From contig JBBMOA010000002.1 in assembly GCA_037954235.1 (NCBI GenBank), positions 11,611,009 to 11,675,008 on the forward strand: a stretch of DNA of 64,000 bases, read 5' to 3'. The translations under genes and the position numbers were made by a program. Each line of letters opens with the position of its first letter. The first letter of the stretch is position 1. This document shows, piece by piece, positions 55,136 through 64,000 of the stretch. The notes beneath the pieces were generated by a model. The model searched no databases. It worked only from the letters and a program-made list of their open reading frames with translations, and had not been told where the DNA came from. The DNA is from Aulostomus chinensis (taxonomy: Eukaryota; Chordata; Actinopteri; Syngnathiformes; Aulostomidae).

Positions 55136-57102
55136 CTGTTTTCTTTTTATTTTGATTTGAAAATTGTTTCTTCCTTTTTTAACTGACTCAGTATGACACT
55201 AACCCTTTTGTTGGAATGATTAAAGAGGGCGTTGCCACTCCTAGTTTACTCAGTTTTAGGAAGGATTTATGGTTTTCTGCTGCAGGCCATCTCTTTGATC
55301 TTTGTGCATCCTTGTCTCTACGTGTTGAAAAGTGAAAGTAAAAGTCACAGGTATCCCCATGCTTCGTTTTAAAATATAGGCCCTTCCATAAAAAGCACAC
55401 CTTTTGTACTGAGACATTAAGTTATGAATAATTTACTCATGGACAGTTAGCATTCGGGGCAGAGCAGAGCTAACCTTTCTGAGAGTTCTGAGCTGTAATA
55501 TTTTCAGAGGTGGGCATGTTGTCTGTATCCTGAAGTGACCTGGGTCGTCCCCTCAGGTGTAGGAGTGGGAAAACATGATCAGCTGGAAGTGGGTCACCAC
55601 ACTCACAACATTGCAGCCATCTTCTGCATGATCAACAGGACAGTGACAGGACTCCTTTGACACACTTGAAAGTAACTTACTCACCTGTGGATGTCTTCGC
55701 TTCCTTAAATTTTTTGGGGAATTTTCTGTTTGGAAATGAATGTCCTTTGAATGTTCCTAAAATTAAAGTTAACTTATGGTAAATAATAATGGATATTTAT
55801 AATAAAAAAAAAAATCCCTCGGGTGTTGCAGCAGCTCCCGCCTCCTCTCTCCTCTACAATAAGATGTAGAGATCCTCACACCCACCCTTGTGCAAACTAA
55901 TCAAGCACACACACACACACACGCACACACACACAGCTCCTCAGCACATGCACTGATGTCCAGACAGAAGCTGGAGATTTGAGGACACCTCCTCTTAGCC
56001 ATGGGTGGGGTGTTCTCTCACTTAAAGAGTAATAGATTAGCAGACTTTCATCCCATTTTTAGCATCATGACGTAAGATGGAGACTTTTAACTGCAAAACT
56101 TTGAGGCCCGTTTATTCACTCTCCATGTATCAACTGTTGCATTTGCTGAACAATCTTGTTTCTGAGTGTGTAGCTCGTATGTTTACATAAGTATATCGGC
56201 ATTCACTAGTATTTGACCCTACTTTTGTTGCATATGTGCAATGTAAAAATATGCTCCTCAGACATCCAAAGAAATTGGAAATTGCATTTTGATCACTCAC
56301 TTTGCAAGTTGCAGATACTGACAACTGAGCTTCTCATTGTTTAATGCAGGCTTAAAAGGCGTCGTGCGCAAATCCACAAGAGAGCACAGCGAGTGTCTGC
56401 ATCCCAGGAGTAAGAGCTAAGTTTAGCAAATCCTCTCAGTGTGTTTCTCAATGACAGCACATGTTCGGCAGTCTGCAGGGAAACTCACGAACACATAACC
56501 TCACATGCAAAGTGGCTGCAGACACACACATGCTTACTGTACATATTTAGGGAGGCATGCAAACCATCCATGGTGTACTGCCATGCATGTGCACACATGC
56601 ACATAAAGATAACTGTGCTGATTCTTTAAGAACAGCTTTGTGTCGGTGTTTCTTACCAGCTAATATTTTTCACAATGCATCTGCGATCCCAAAACAGAAT
56701 GAAAGATTTACTTTATTTGTATTTGGAAACTGTCATCCCTCAACCCCTAAGCGATGACAAAAAAATAGACATACAAATATGCTGGGGTTACGGGGGGTAT
56801 TAAATTTTCTCTTTATTTGAATATGAATATTTTAGTATTTGAATATGACATAAGCAACTTCAGATGTATTGACAATGGTCAAAATTACAAGTATGTTGAA
56901 AAAGTGATACGTTATAATTACCTTTATTCAAGGTAATAATAGCTTTTAAAAAATGGCCACTGGGACGGCAAAGGGTTAAAACTCTGGTGCGATGCTTTTG
57001 TCGCTACCTTCTGGCAGTGATGGTTACTACAACGAACTGTCAATATGCCAGGTCATAGGCTTACAGTACGTGGTTGTTAGAGATCACACTAATATAAATA
57101 AA

Positions 57103-57121
57103 GCACACATGCACACACACA

Positions 57122-57188
<67 letters not shown>

Positions 57189-57206
57189 ATGTGTGTGTGT
57201 GTATAT
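57103..57206. repeat. Compound (CA)n(AT)n(GT)n microsatellite
   Basis: A 60-bp AT core flanked by CA on the left and GT on the right, so the whole block is a potential long hairpin. Confidence 0.96.
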
Positions 57207-57331
57207 TTTTTTCTCATTTTTGCAGACAATAGACCACTCAAATGTAACGTGGTATGATAACATTCAGATTTCATATCCATGTAGTAAACAAAGGCAGGTA
57301 GGATTACTTGAAGACCTACCACCTCTTGTCT

Positions 57332-57557
57332 CAGGGCGTGTGTCCACTGGCTCACTTCGGCTCGGGTTGGGTTGGGTCAGTTTGGCCCTGTTTCCACTGG
57401 CCCCAACACGGTACTCACGTTACCATTTTGGTCCCTGCTCATCTTCAGCGGAATACTGGCAGATCGCTTGGTGAAGTCTTTTATACTTTTCTTGGGTGTT
57501 CTGTTTCACCGCTTGAAGCCTTGCATGAATTTCCCTTGGGGAATAATAAAGTATCCT

Positions 57558-57629
<72 letters not shown>

Positions 57630-57631
57630 CC

Positions 57632-57678
<47 letters not shown>

Positions 57679-57885
57679 ATCTATCTATCTATCTATCTAA
57701 CGCTGCCTCCATGTCGTTCATTGTTGTTGTTGTGTCGCACACAAATTACGCTGGGGAACTCTCGGTCGGTGAGTCCACCCATGCTGACGTGCTACCCAGT
57801 GTTAGTGGAAACACACCTGTACTGAGCCGTACCGACCAAACCCCACTCGACCTGAGCCGAAGTGAGTCAGTGGAAACGCGCCCTA
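57332..57885. mobile_element. Non-autonomous DNA transposon (MITE) with ~30-bp terminal inverted repeats
   Basis: Left end CAGGGCGTGTGTCCACTGGC, then TCACTTCGGCTCGGGT. The right end, read on the minus strand, starts TAGGGCGCGTTTCCACTGAC, then TCACTTCGGCTCAGGT. The inverted ends match at about 85-90%. A CAGGG-type end suggests a hAT-like element. No transposase frame is present. A clear target-site duplication was not found. A retroposon-like tail and (ATCT)n expansion are nested inside. Confidence 0.75.
57510..57699 (+). repeat. Retroposon-type tail followed by (ATCT)n microsatellite
   Basis: GAATTTCCCTTGGGGAATAA followed by TAAAGTATCC leads directly into about 140 bp of ATCT tetranucleotides with two ATC deletions. 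Such a sequence ending in a short tandem tail is typical of a LINE/SINE 3' end that has expanded. Confidence 0.75.
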
Positions 57886-58168
57886 AGAAGCTTCTTCAGT
57901 TCTCACTCACTGGTGGGGAATCACTAGCTTTTACCCAGTGGGGGCATTCACCCTTACAGGGTTGGAGCTGAAGAGGCCTCTTGGATGAGACGTGGAATGT
58001 CAAGCATGTCCAGTTGCCTTCATTTACCGCCATGAAACACTACTGACCAAACAACTGAGAATCTTCACCAGTGTACTCAGAGATCATGTGACAAGTACGA
58101 TGGCCTTGGCAAGTACAGTAACATACCAGACACTGAAAGTCTTTACCTGAGATAATGGGAACAAACAC

Positions 58169-58714
58169 CTACTTCATCTTTTCTTTTATCCAGTTTAGAA
58201 AGTTGGCTATTTTGGTGTGAATTGCGTAGGTTTTCTGATGGCAGTCTGTTTCTTTAGAACTCTCTAAACCAAGCAGCTGCCAGCCTGCAGCAGATGCTCT
58301 GGCTGTCCAGACTCCTCTTGCAGAGGGAGACGCTGCAGGTATGGTTGTGATTCCTGGGATAAAACCAGAGCAAGAGTCATGAGGACTGGACGGTTTGCTG
58401 ATGACACACAGGGTATTGTCACTGATGGGAGCAATATGTGCTCCTCCCTTTTTAAATTCCCTTTCACACTGAGAGACATCACCCAATTCAACACGTTTCA
58501 TCTGGCTCAGGGGAGACCTGCTGCTTGGGCGATCATTTGATAGCTTCCATCTGGACGTGTAAGCCACTTGAGCGGTCACTTCTCCTCCTTGTGTTTCAGG
58601 TAGACACACCGGCAGCACTAGTTCACTTATTTTGGCCTTGTCCCTTAACTTCAGCACTGCCACATTGGAATCTGGTGCAGAGTAAAATTCTGGATGCACT
58701 GAGATGTCTGAAAC
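58169..58714 (-). CDS. pamr1: PAMR1 protease domain, C-terminal half and stop
   Basis: Encodes VSDISVHPEFYSAPDSNVAV, LVLPVCLPETQGG and the end IANFLNWIKEKMK. The catalytic serine motif is absent. Acceptor CAACAACAG. Confidence 0.92.
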   Translation of the reverse strand, partial: VSDISVHPEFYSAPDSNVAVLKLRDKAKISELVLPVCLPETQGGEVTAQVAYTSRWKLSNDRPSSRSPLSQMKRVELGDVSQCEREFKKGGAHIAPISDNTLCVISKPSSPHDSCSGFIPGITTIPAASPSARGVWTARASAAGWQLLGLESSKETDCHQKTYAIHTKIANFLNWIKEKMK

Positions 58715-61700
58715 CTGTTGTTGCAGAAAAGAGAGAGAAAAAGATTACCTGGGAAAGCAAATACTTTGTTGTTTTTGGAATATCTGTCAAGACCAGATAA
58801 TATGCATCAAGATGTACAAATATTTCAAAGCCAATTCAAATATATCCCCAAAAAGCTTTAAATGCACATCTAAAAGCCTAAGGATTTTACCATCTACCAT
58901 TTACAAACAAAAACCTATCCAGAGAATTATGTGTGTGTAATGAGGCTCCTTGGCTAATACTTTGTCATTATATTTGCTGTTTGGTAGAGTCACTGGAAAG
59001 TTTTGTGCTCTGTGTGATATGAAAATGAAATGTGCATGAGTTATATATTATAAGACAATTAGAGGCATGCATATGGTAATGTGCAGATTAAAAGTCTTTG
59101 AATCCAAATTAAAGTTGGGTAAATTCGGTTGAAACTTTTCAGACATCCATTAAACAAGGCAATTAGATAATCTCCTTTCATCCAATGAGGCAATTTTCTT
59201 AGCAGGAATCTTACTTGTCCGTTTGGTCATCAGAATACAGGTTTAGAAATAATGCAATCCATGCCTATTTTGAATTATCACCGTTGTGAGAGTAGAACAC
59301 ATAAACAAATATATCAGAATATTACTGTCACGCTTCAGTGAAGGCTTTGCAACAAATAGGAATGATCCCTACCCTGAGAAAGTGCAGGTTTTTCATCTGA
59401 CTTGTGGCTGTCTGGCGCTGCATTCCAACCAGAACCTTCACATTGGCCGACTGAATCGGTTGCTGCTTGTCCTCATCAGCCACACAGTGAGCCGCCACCA
59501 GGATGCTACGCTGGCTGAGCAGAGCTCCGCTGCAGGCAAGGTACCAGAATGTGGACTCTTCTGAGGCCCCCTGTTGGTGTGACATGGCCGTTACAGGGGG
59601 CCTGTGGCTGCTGGCAGTGTGTTCAGGAGGTGAGCGGATGTAGATGGCTGCATGCCATGGCAGCCGTGTTTCTGTGAGGTTGTGTGTGCTGGGAGTGTCA
59701 AATTTGCCACACACTGGGAGAGGAGAAGAAGAAAGAGTATGTCAAAGTAAATGGATGAGAAATGTATTAAACAGAGAGCACTCTGCTGTTCAAATTTCTG
59801 AATCCAAAAAATAAACTGGTTGTGAAATATCTAATATATTTCCCGGTTTATGTTAGCCATCTCAGCTCATGCTGTGACGAATTCCGATTCTACTCCTCTG
59901 GTTTAACTGGACACACCAAACTGTTAAACTGTAAATGTGAATTATGCTGCTGAGGAGAAAACATGAGAGTGTGAAGGGGAAGATGGCAGCATGCAGGAGG
60001 ATTTGCAATGTCTGTTTTCTAGAAAGTTGATGTGTGTTTTCTGGAGTGAGACATGACAGAGTTTGTCTCCAAGAAAAACAAATATACTTCCCCTCTCCTA
60101 CTGTTTGTGCTCACGCTCACTCACATTTCTGTATTTTATCAGTCAAAGTCACAATGAGGCTGTTCTCAGCTACGTTTTTTTTTCCAAGTCTCTGTTGTAA
60201 GAAAACAGAAAAACTAACATTATGAAATGATCATTGGGGCCACATCTTAACTAGCACTCATTAGCTTATGCTACCATTATGCTACCATTCATTAGCCTAC
60301 GCTATCATTCGAGTTCCCAAAACTCCACATGCAAGAGCCGACACCATCTGTGAAAACACCAAACGCACATTCAAACATAAAGTTCACGAGTAAAACAATC
60401 ACTCAAACAAAGTCTCGGAAGCTACGCAGTATCTTTCTGAAGTATTGTTCTTGTATGTGTGGCTACAGTGTTAGCATTAGCTTGCCGCTCTGATCTGCTG
60501 ATCCCCGTTTCCACTAATTGGTTTGACAGAGTGAGAAGAATGTGCAACTTCTGTGCTCTGTGAAAGCTTACGAAAGGATGTCAATAAAACCACTAGACTA
60601 GAGAGGCAACACTAGCCTTCTTCTAGCCTCATCCACTCAATTGTTGTGCATGTGAAGTGTGACACCGTGTGGCTATTGTTAACAGTCCAGTTCACCAGAC
60701 GATTTTGAAAAAAATCCCCACCGTCACATCTCCAACCCCGACGCTGTTTAGACTTCTGCTGCTCTCACCTGGTGAGCAGGAGACATGGCGCCCACTCCAC
60801 CTGCCGTTTTTGAGGCAGATGCGTCGGGAGCTTCCAGTGTGGTGGTAGAGCGTTGAGGCACACTTATAGTCGATGCTTGTGCTGACAGGGAAAAAGCCAG
60901 GAGGAAGTTCATCGAAGGCAGTATCAATGTTTTCAGACTTTCTGTTCGAAGTCAGTGGAAAAAAGCCACCCGACAGGATATCCTGATTGACGAACTTGGA
61001 CGAGCGGTGACGTCTTTGGTCTGAATCGTCTCTGAGGAAATAGGAAATAAGTTTAGGCTGAACAGATCATCCTCAGGAATATCTTTATGAGTGATTACTG
61101 TCACTGCATCCATACTGTATAATTTTAGATTCATTGATGCTGCAATGTATGGGACAGTGATGGCGTGATTTTGTGGGCCAACTTGGAGTTTAGCTAAGGG
61201 TTCCTTCAACCAAAGCCCATGGAATTGTGGTTTATTTCTCAAAATAATCTTTACCCGTGAATACCACTTTTATGATTTTTGATGAGAAACAGCAATCAGA
61301 AGAAGAACAAAACAACATTATGCTATGAACAAAATACACCTCTGACACATGACTTCAACAATGCATGCTTTTGGTGTGATGATGTTGAATGTATCCAACA
61401 ACCTCTGTAGTTTAATTTTGCCCCTTATGTGCAACCACCATTTCTAAGACAGATTAACATATTAAAATTCAGGAGCACAGTATTTACTTATTTATTTTAT
61501 GCTGTAGAGCCAAATGTTATTGAATTATTGTATGCTAATTGACAGACCATGGACCTCATTTTAGGCATTAAACCAAAACTCCACTCAGAAAAATCAGTGC
61601 CTTTGATGCGAAGGCCCTGAAATTCAACAATGCTGACTTACCAGGGGTTTAGGAATCATTCCCAAGGCTGCCCGACCCAAACAAAGAGCTTGCACTGTGT

Positions 61701-63476
61701 GTAGGGCCTCATATTTTCAGTGCAGCACTGAAGTGAGGCTCGTGTGTCAGGCAGATCCAGGACAGAAAAGTGATCTGTCATCAGATCCAGCATGCATTGC
61801 AGCAATGATTGATAGCAATCAACATCTGACCTGACCAATCACATCTCAGCGAACATGAGCAGAGCAGAGGAGGTGAGGGAACGGCATCAGAAAGGGGTCA
61901 CGAGTCTGGAGCCTCTAACAAGCAAGTTGGGAATTACACTGTAAACGTTTTGAGGTCAGTATTTCCACTATTTTCATTTCATTCAGTTTGATATTAAGTC
62001 CAACACACACCTTAAGTCTGCTTCGCTCACATATTTCGTGACTCAAGCCACTGGGGTTCGGTGATGATGTGAAATTCGGAAGCAGCACCCAGAACATCAC
62101 CAGGTTATATTCAACTCTAAACAAGTTATTTTTAATTGACCCATTCTTACCAACAAAGGTTGTGAGTTCAATGGTATTTTATTACGCACTAATTTTTGAA
62201 GTACATTCTGTGTGTGGCTGCACGAGGGGGCACATGACAAGGTTAAGCTTTGGGCCCTAATTTATCCCTGCTCATTCCTGCACCAGTCTATTGATCCAAC
62301 CTTTAAAAAGTACAATGAAAATTCTGAAAGCAACACATAAACCACTGCAGTTTCACATGAGATGAATTTTTGGAGGATTCCAAGGTGTTGATAACATGAC
62401 ATCCTCCACGTAGTGACTTCACATGGACGTAAGCCACATACATGCACACAGTACAAGTGATACCTTGAGATGAGGTGTGGCTTTACAACACTTTGTTGCA
62501 CGAGTTCAGACACTTTGGGCTCTCGACAGGCTACGAAGACAAATACAGCAGGAGAATGTTAGTGCACAAGAATATGTCTTCAAACTCCAACTGCTGAAAC
62601 ACTTCAGTTGCATGGATGTGAATAATTACGGGTAGGTGAGTCACTTTGTCTGGGGATGTGGGAACAGTTACGTGAATCAATTATTAGGGATATTCATTAT
62701 CAAGAATAATTGAAAACCATTACTGATTACCCTGCAAATGACTTTGTTACATGCACTCAGCAATATGCTTTTTTTACATCTTGTCTTATTTGAGCAACTT
62801 ATATAAACTCATTATGTCTGTCACCAAAACATAGTGGGAATAAATGTGTTTAAAACAGTTTCAGTGGTCCTGACATCATACAACACTGGAAGAAAGAGGC
62901 TGCGCTCCTCATCGGAGTGTGTTGCAGTGTTTCCCCAGCCCTAATATGTTTTTGAAAACAGCTACCTCTCACACACTTGGGAAGCCTGCCACTCCACGAT
63001 CCATTAAAGAGGCAGGTGCTGTCACGGTTTCCACTGAGGATGTAGGATTTTTTACAGGAGAACTCAATCGTCTGTGCACCTCCGGCTGTGGCAGGAGTGG
63101 TTTTGTAGAAGCCATTTAGTAGTTTGGTTGGAGGGGAACACTGGACCCTTTTTCCTTGGTCTGAATATGTATTTGAAAGAGAAGGGAGAAAAAAAATGTT
63201 ATATTCTTGAGGTTCTTAAATTGCACATACATGCACTGGAAAAGAAGAATGAAAAAACTCCAGAAAGGCACATGCAAAAAGTACCTTTTTCACACTTGGG
63301 ATCTGTACCATTCCATGTACCATTAGGTAGACAGGTCCTCTGCTGAGAGCCGTGCAGTGTATATGGTGGATGGCACCGGGAGTTTACGGCTATGAGCTCC
63401 TTCTTCGGGCCATAAACAGGAAGAAGGTATCCATTAACCAGTGTACCTGGGAGTGCACATGCTGGATTCTTGATGG
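58169..63476 (-). CDS. pamr1: PAMR1 (inactive trypsin-like, CCP modules), C-terminal six exons; N-terminus outside window
   Basis: Secreted regeneration-associated muscle protease homologue. Exons in order: 63285-63476, 62966-63160, 62464-62530, 60769-61031, 59373-59713, 58169-58714. All phases join, giving 533 aa to the TAG at 58171-58169. Three CCP/sushi modules: ACALPGTLVNGY...PKCEK, CSPPTKLLNGFY...LPKCVR, and a third split over the CREPKVSELV exon and the CASTLYHHTGSSRR exon. The trypsin-like domain starts CGKFDTP and WHAAIY. His (LVAAHCV) and Asp (APDSNVAVLKL) are kept, but GDSGG is replaced by DSCSGFIPG, so the protease should be inactive, as in human PAMR1. Human has two CCPs by recollection, so the first module is extra. 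The CUB and EGF exons must lie beyond 64000. Same strand and order after SLC1A2 as in human. Confidence 0.92.
59373..59713 (-). CDS. pamr1: PAMR1 protease domain, N-terminal half
   Basis: Encodes VCGKFDTP, LPWHAAIYIRS, LACSGALLSQRSILVAAHCV and NVKVLVGMQRQTATSQ. The catalytic-type His is present. Acceptor CTCCCAG, donor AGG/GTAGGG. Confidence 0.92.
60769..61031 (-). CDS. pamr1: PAMR1 CCP module C exon
   Basis: A diverged linker (DDSDQRRHRSSKFVNQD) followed by CASTLYHHTGSSRRICLKNG and RWSGRHVSCSP, matching human CISPFYRRLGSSRRTCL. Acceptor CCTCAG, donor G/GTGAGA. Confidence 0.92.
62464..62530 (-). CDS. pamr1: PAMR1 CREPK exon
   Basis: 67-nt exon encoding CREPKVSELVQQSVVKPHL, matching human ACREPKISDLVRR. 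It supplies the first cysteine of the third CCP. Acceptor TCGTAG, donor AG/GTATCA. Confidence 0.9.
62966..63160 (-). CDS. pamr1: PAMR1 CCP module B exon
   Basis: Encodes VQCSPPTKLLNGFYKTT, FSCKKSYILSGNRDSTC and NGSWSGRLPKCVR, equivalent to human PAMR1 sushi 1 (NSYVLSGNEKRTC, NGEWSGKQPIC). Acceptor ATTCAG, donor G/GTAGCT. Confidence 0.92.
63285..63476 (-). CDS. pamr1: PAMR1 CCP module A exon
   Basis: Encodes NPACALPGTLVNGYLLPVYG, SRCHPPYTLHGSQQRTCLPN and GTWNGTDPKCEK: four cysteines and the Trp of a CCP domain. Acceptor CTCTCAG, donor G/GTACTT. Confidence 0.88.
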
Positions 63477-63607
63477 CTGAGAGTGTGGACAAATGACAGT
63501 GATAAACAGAGGGCAAGCTTCCTTGTATCATTGCAAAATTGTATAAAGATATGTTATAATTTGACAATTCATTAAATTTGATTTAAAAAGAAAATTGGTG
63601 ACAGTGT

Positions 63608-63980
63608 AGGCGGCACGGTGGTGCAGTGGTCGGCACTGTCGCCTCACAGCAAGAAGGTTCCAGGTTCCAGTCCCGACTCCAGCACAGGATCTTTCTGTGT
63701 GGAGTCTGCATGTTCTCCCTGTTCCTGTGTGGGTTCTCTCTGGTACTCCAGCTTCCTCCCACAGTCCAAAGAGTGTCAAGAGGGGACGAGGCTGATTGAT
63801 ACTCTAAATTGACTGTAGGTGTGACTGTGAGTGTGAATGGTTGTCTGTCTCAATGTGTTGGTCCTGTGATGGACTGGTGACCTGTCCAGGGTGAAACCCG
63901 TCTCTCACCTGAGGGCTGCTGGGATAGGCTCCAGCCACCCCGTGACCCTTAACAGGAATAAGCGGAAGAAAATGGATGGA
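63608..63980 (+). mobile_element. tRNA-derived SINE, copy 4 (family A, intact)
   Basis: Full-length plus-oriented copy: head GGCGGCACGGTGGTGCAGTG, box B-like GGTTCCAGTCC, and tail AAGAAAATGGATGGA. Flanked by a perfect 12-bp direct repeat TGGTGACAGTGT at 63596-63607 and 63981-63992. It is the best-preserved family A copy here and lies in a PAMR1 intron. Confidence 0.92.
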
Positions 63981-64000
63981 TGGTGACAGTGTTTAAAAAC

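Larger units (their letters stand above)
42117..58168. other. SLC1A2 5' region (intron 1 and flank) up to the PAMR1 3' end
   Basis: 16 kb in which no complete gene was recognised. It should contain SLC1A2 exon 1 and promoter. Contents: unassigned exon-like stretch at 44400-44543, minisatellite at 44950-45545, SINE family B at 45688-45995, RFX X-box at 46706-46719, NRF1/CRE cluster at 51263-51300, MITE at 57332-57885 and many microsatellites. Confidence 0.65.

Noticed and set aside
54954..55160. Threonine/histidine/proline-rich frame
   Set aside because: Composed of CA and poly(C) repeats.
55555..55730. Minus-strand segment ending in a GTGAGTAAG donor, considered as SLC1A2 exon 1
   Set aside because: In the phase required by exon 2 the frame meets a stop within 20 nt and has no ATG.
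58525..58800. Plus-strand frames opposite PAMR1 exons
   Set aside because: Antisense shadows of the protease-domain exons.

Overview
The window looks like nuclear DNA of a teleost fish, probably a percomorph. Genes are small-exon and GT-AG spliced. Microsatellites (CA, TA, GA, ATCT) are dense, tRNA-derived SINEs are present, and the gene order matches one vertebrate synteny block: APIP(-) / CD44 position(+) / SLC1A2(-) / PAMR1(-), with the orientations found on human chromosome 11p13. There are no bacterial, viral or CRISPR features.

Layout. 1-8.9 kb: no gene recognised; one SINE with target-site duplications, a tandem duplication, a perfect 23-bp palindrome and a CpG-rich patch. 8.9-22.6 kb: complete APIP (methylthioribulose-1-phosphate dehydratase, methionine salvage), seven coding exons on the minus strand encoding 232 aa, with a 20-bp minisatellite and two SINEs in its introns. 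22.6-27.6 kb: upstream region with a CRE-type motif at the APIP start and a strong CTCF-type motif; PDHX, which sits here in human, is absent. 27.6-31.1 kb: a five-exon plus-strand gene for a 317-aa mucin-like single-pass membrane protein. It occupies the CD44 position and has a CD44-like membrane segment, but no Link (hyaluronan-binding) module. 31.1-42.1 kb: SLC1A2 (glial glutamate transporter EAAT2/GLT-1), nine coding exons on the minus strand; the short exon 1 was not located. Its 3' end converges tail to tail with the CD44-like gene at a double poly(A) signal. 42.1-58.2 kb: SLC1A2 5' flank or intron 1, mostly non-coding, with a large minisatellite, a SINE, an RFX X-box, an NRF1/CRE cluster and a MITE. 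58.2-63.5 kb: the last six exons of PAMR1 (three CCP/sushi modules and an inactive trypsin-like domain); the N-terminal exons lie beyond the window. A young SINE with a perfect 12-bp target-site duplication lies at 63.6-64.0 kb.

The genes do not form a pathway; they are held together by ancient synteny. The best candidate for something new is the Link-less CD44-locus gene. Secondary candidates are three orphan coding-like stretches on the minus strand (about 17.8-18.2, 34.7-34.9 and 44.4-44.5 kb). All exon boundaries were worked out by eye from reading frame, phase and splice signals. Homology statements rest on remembered family sequences, not on searches.
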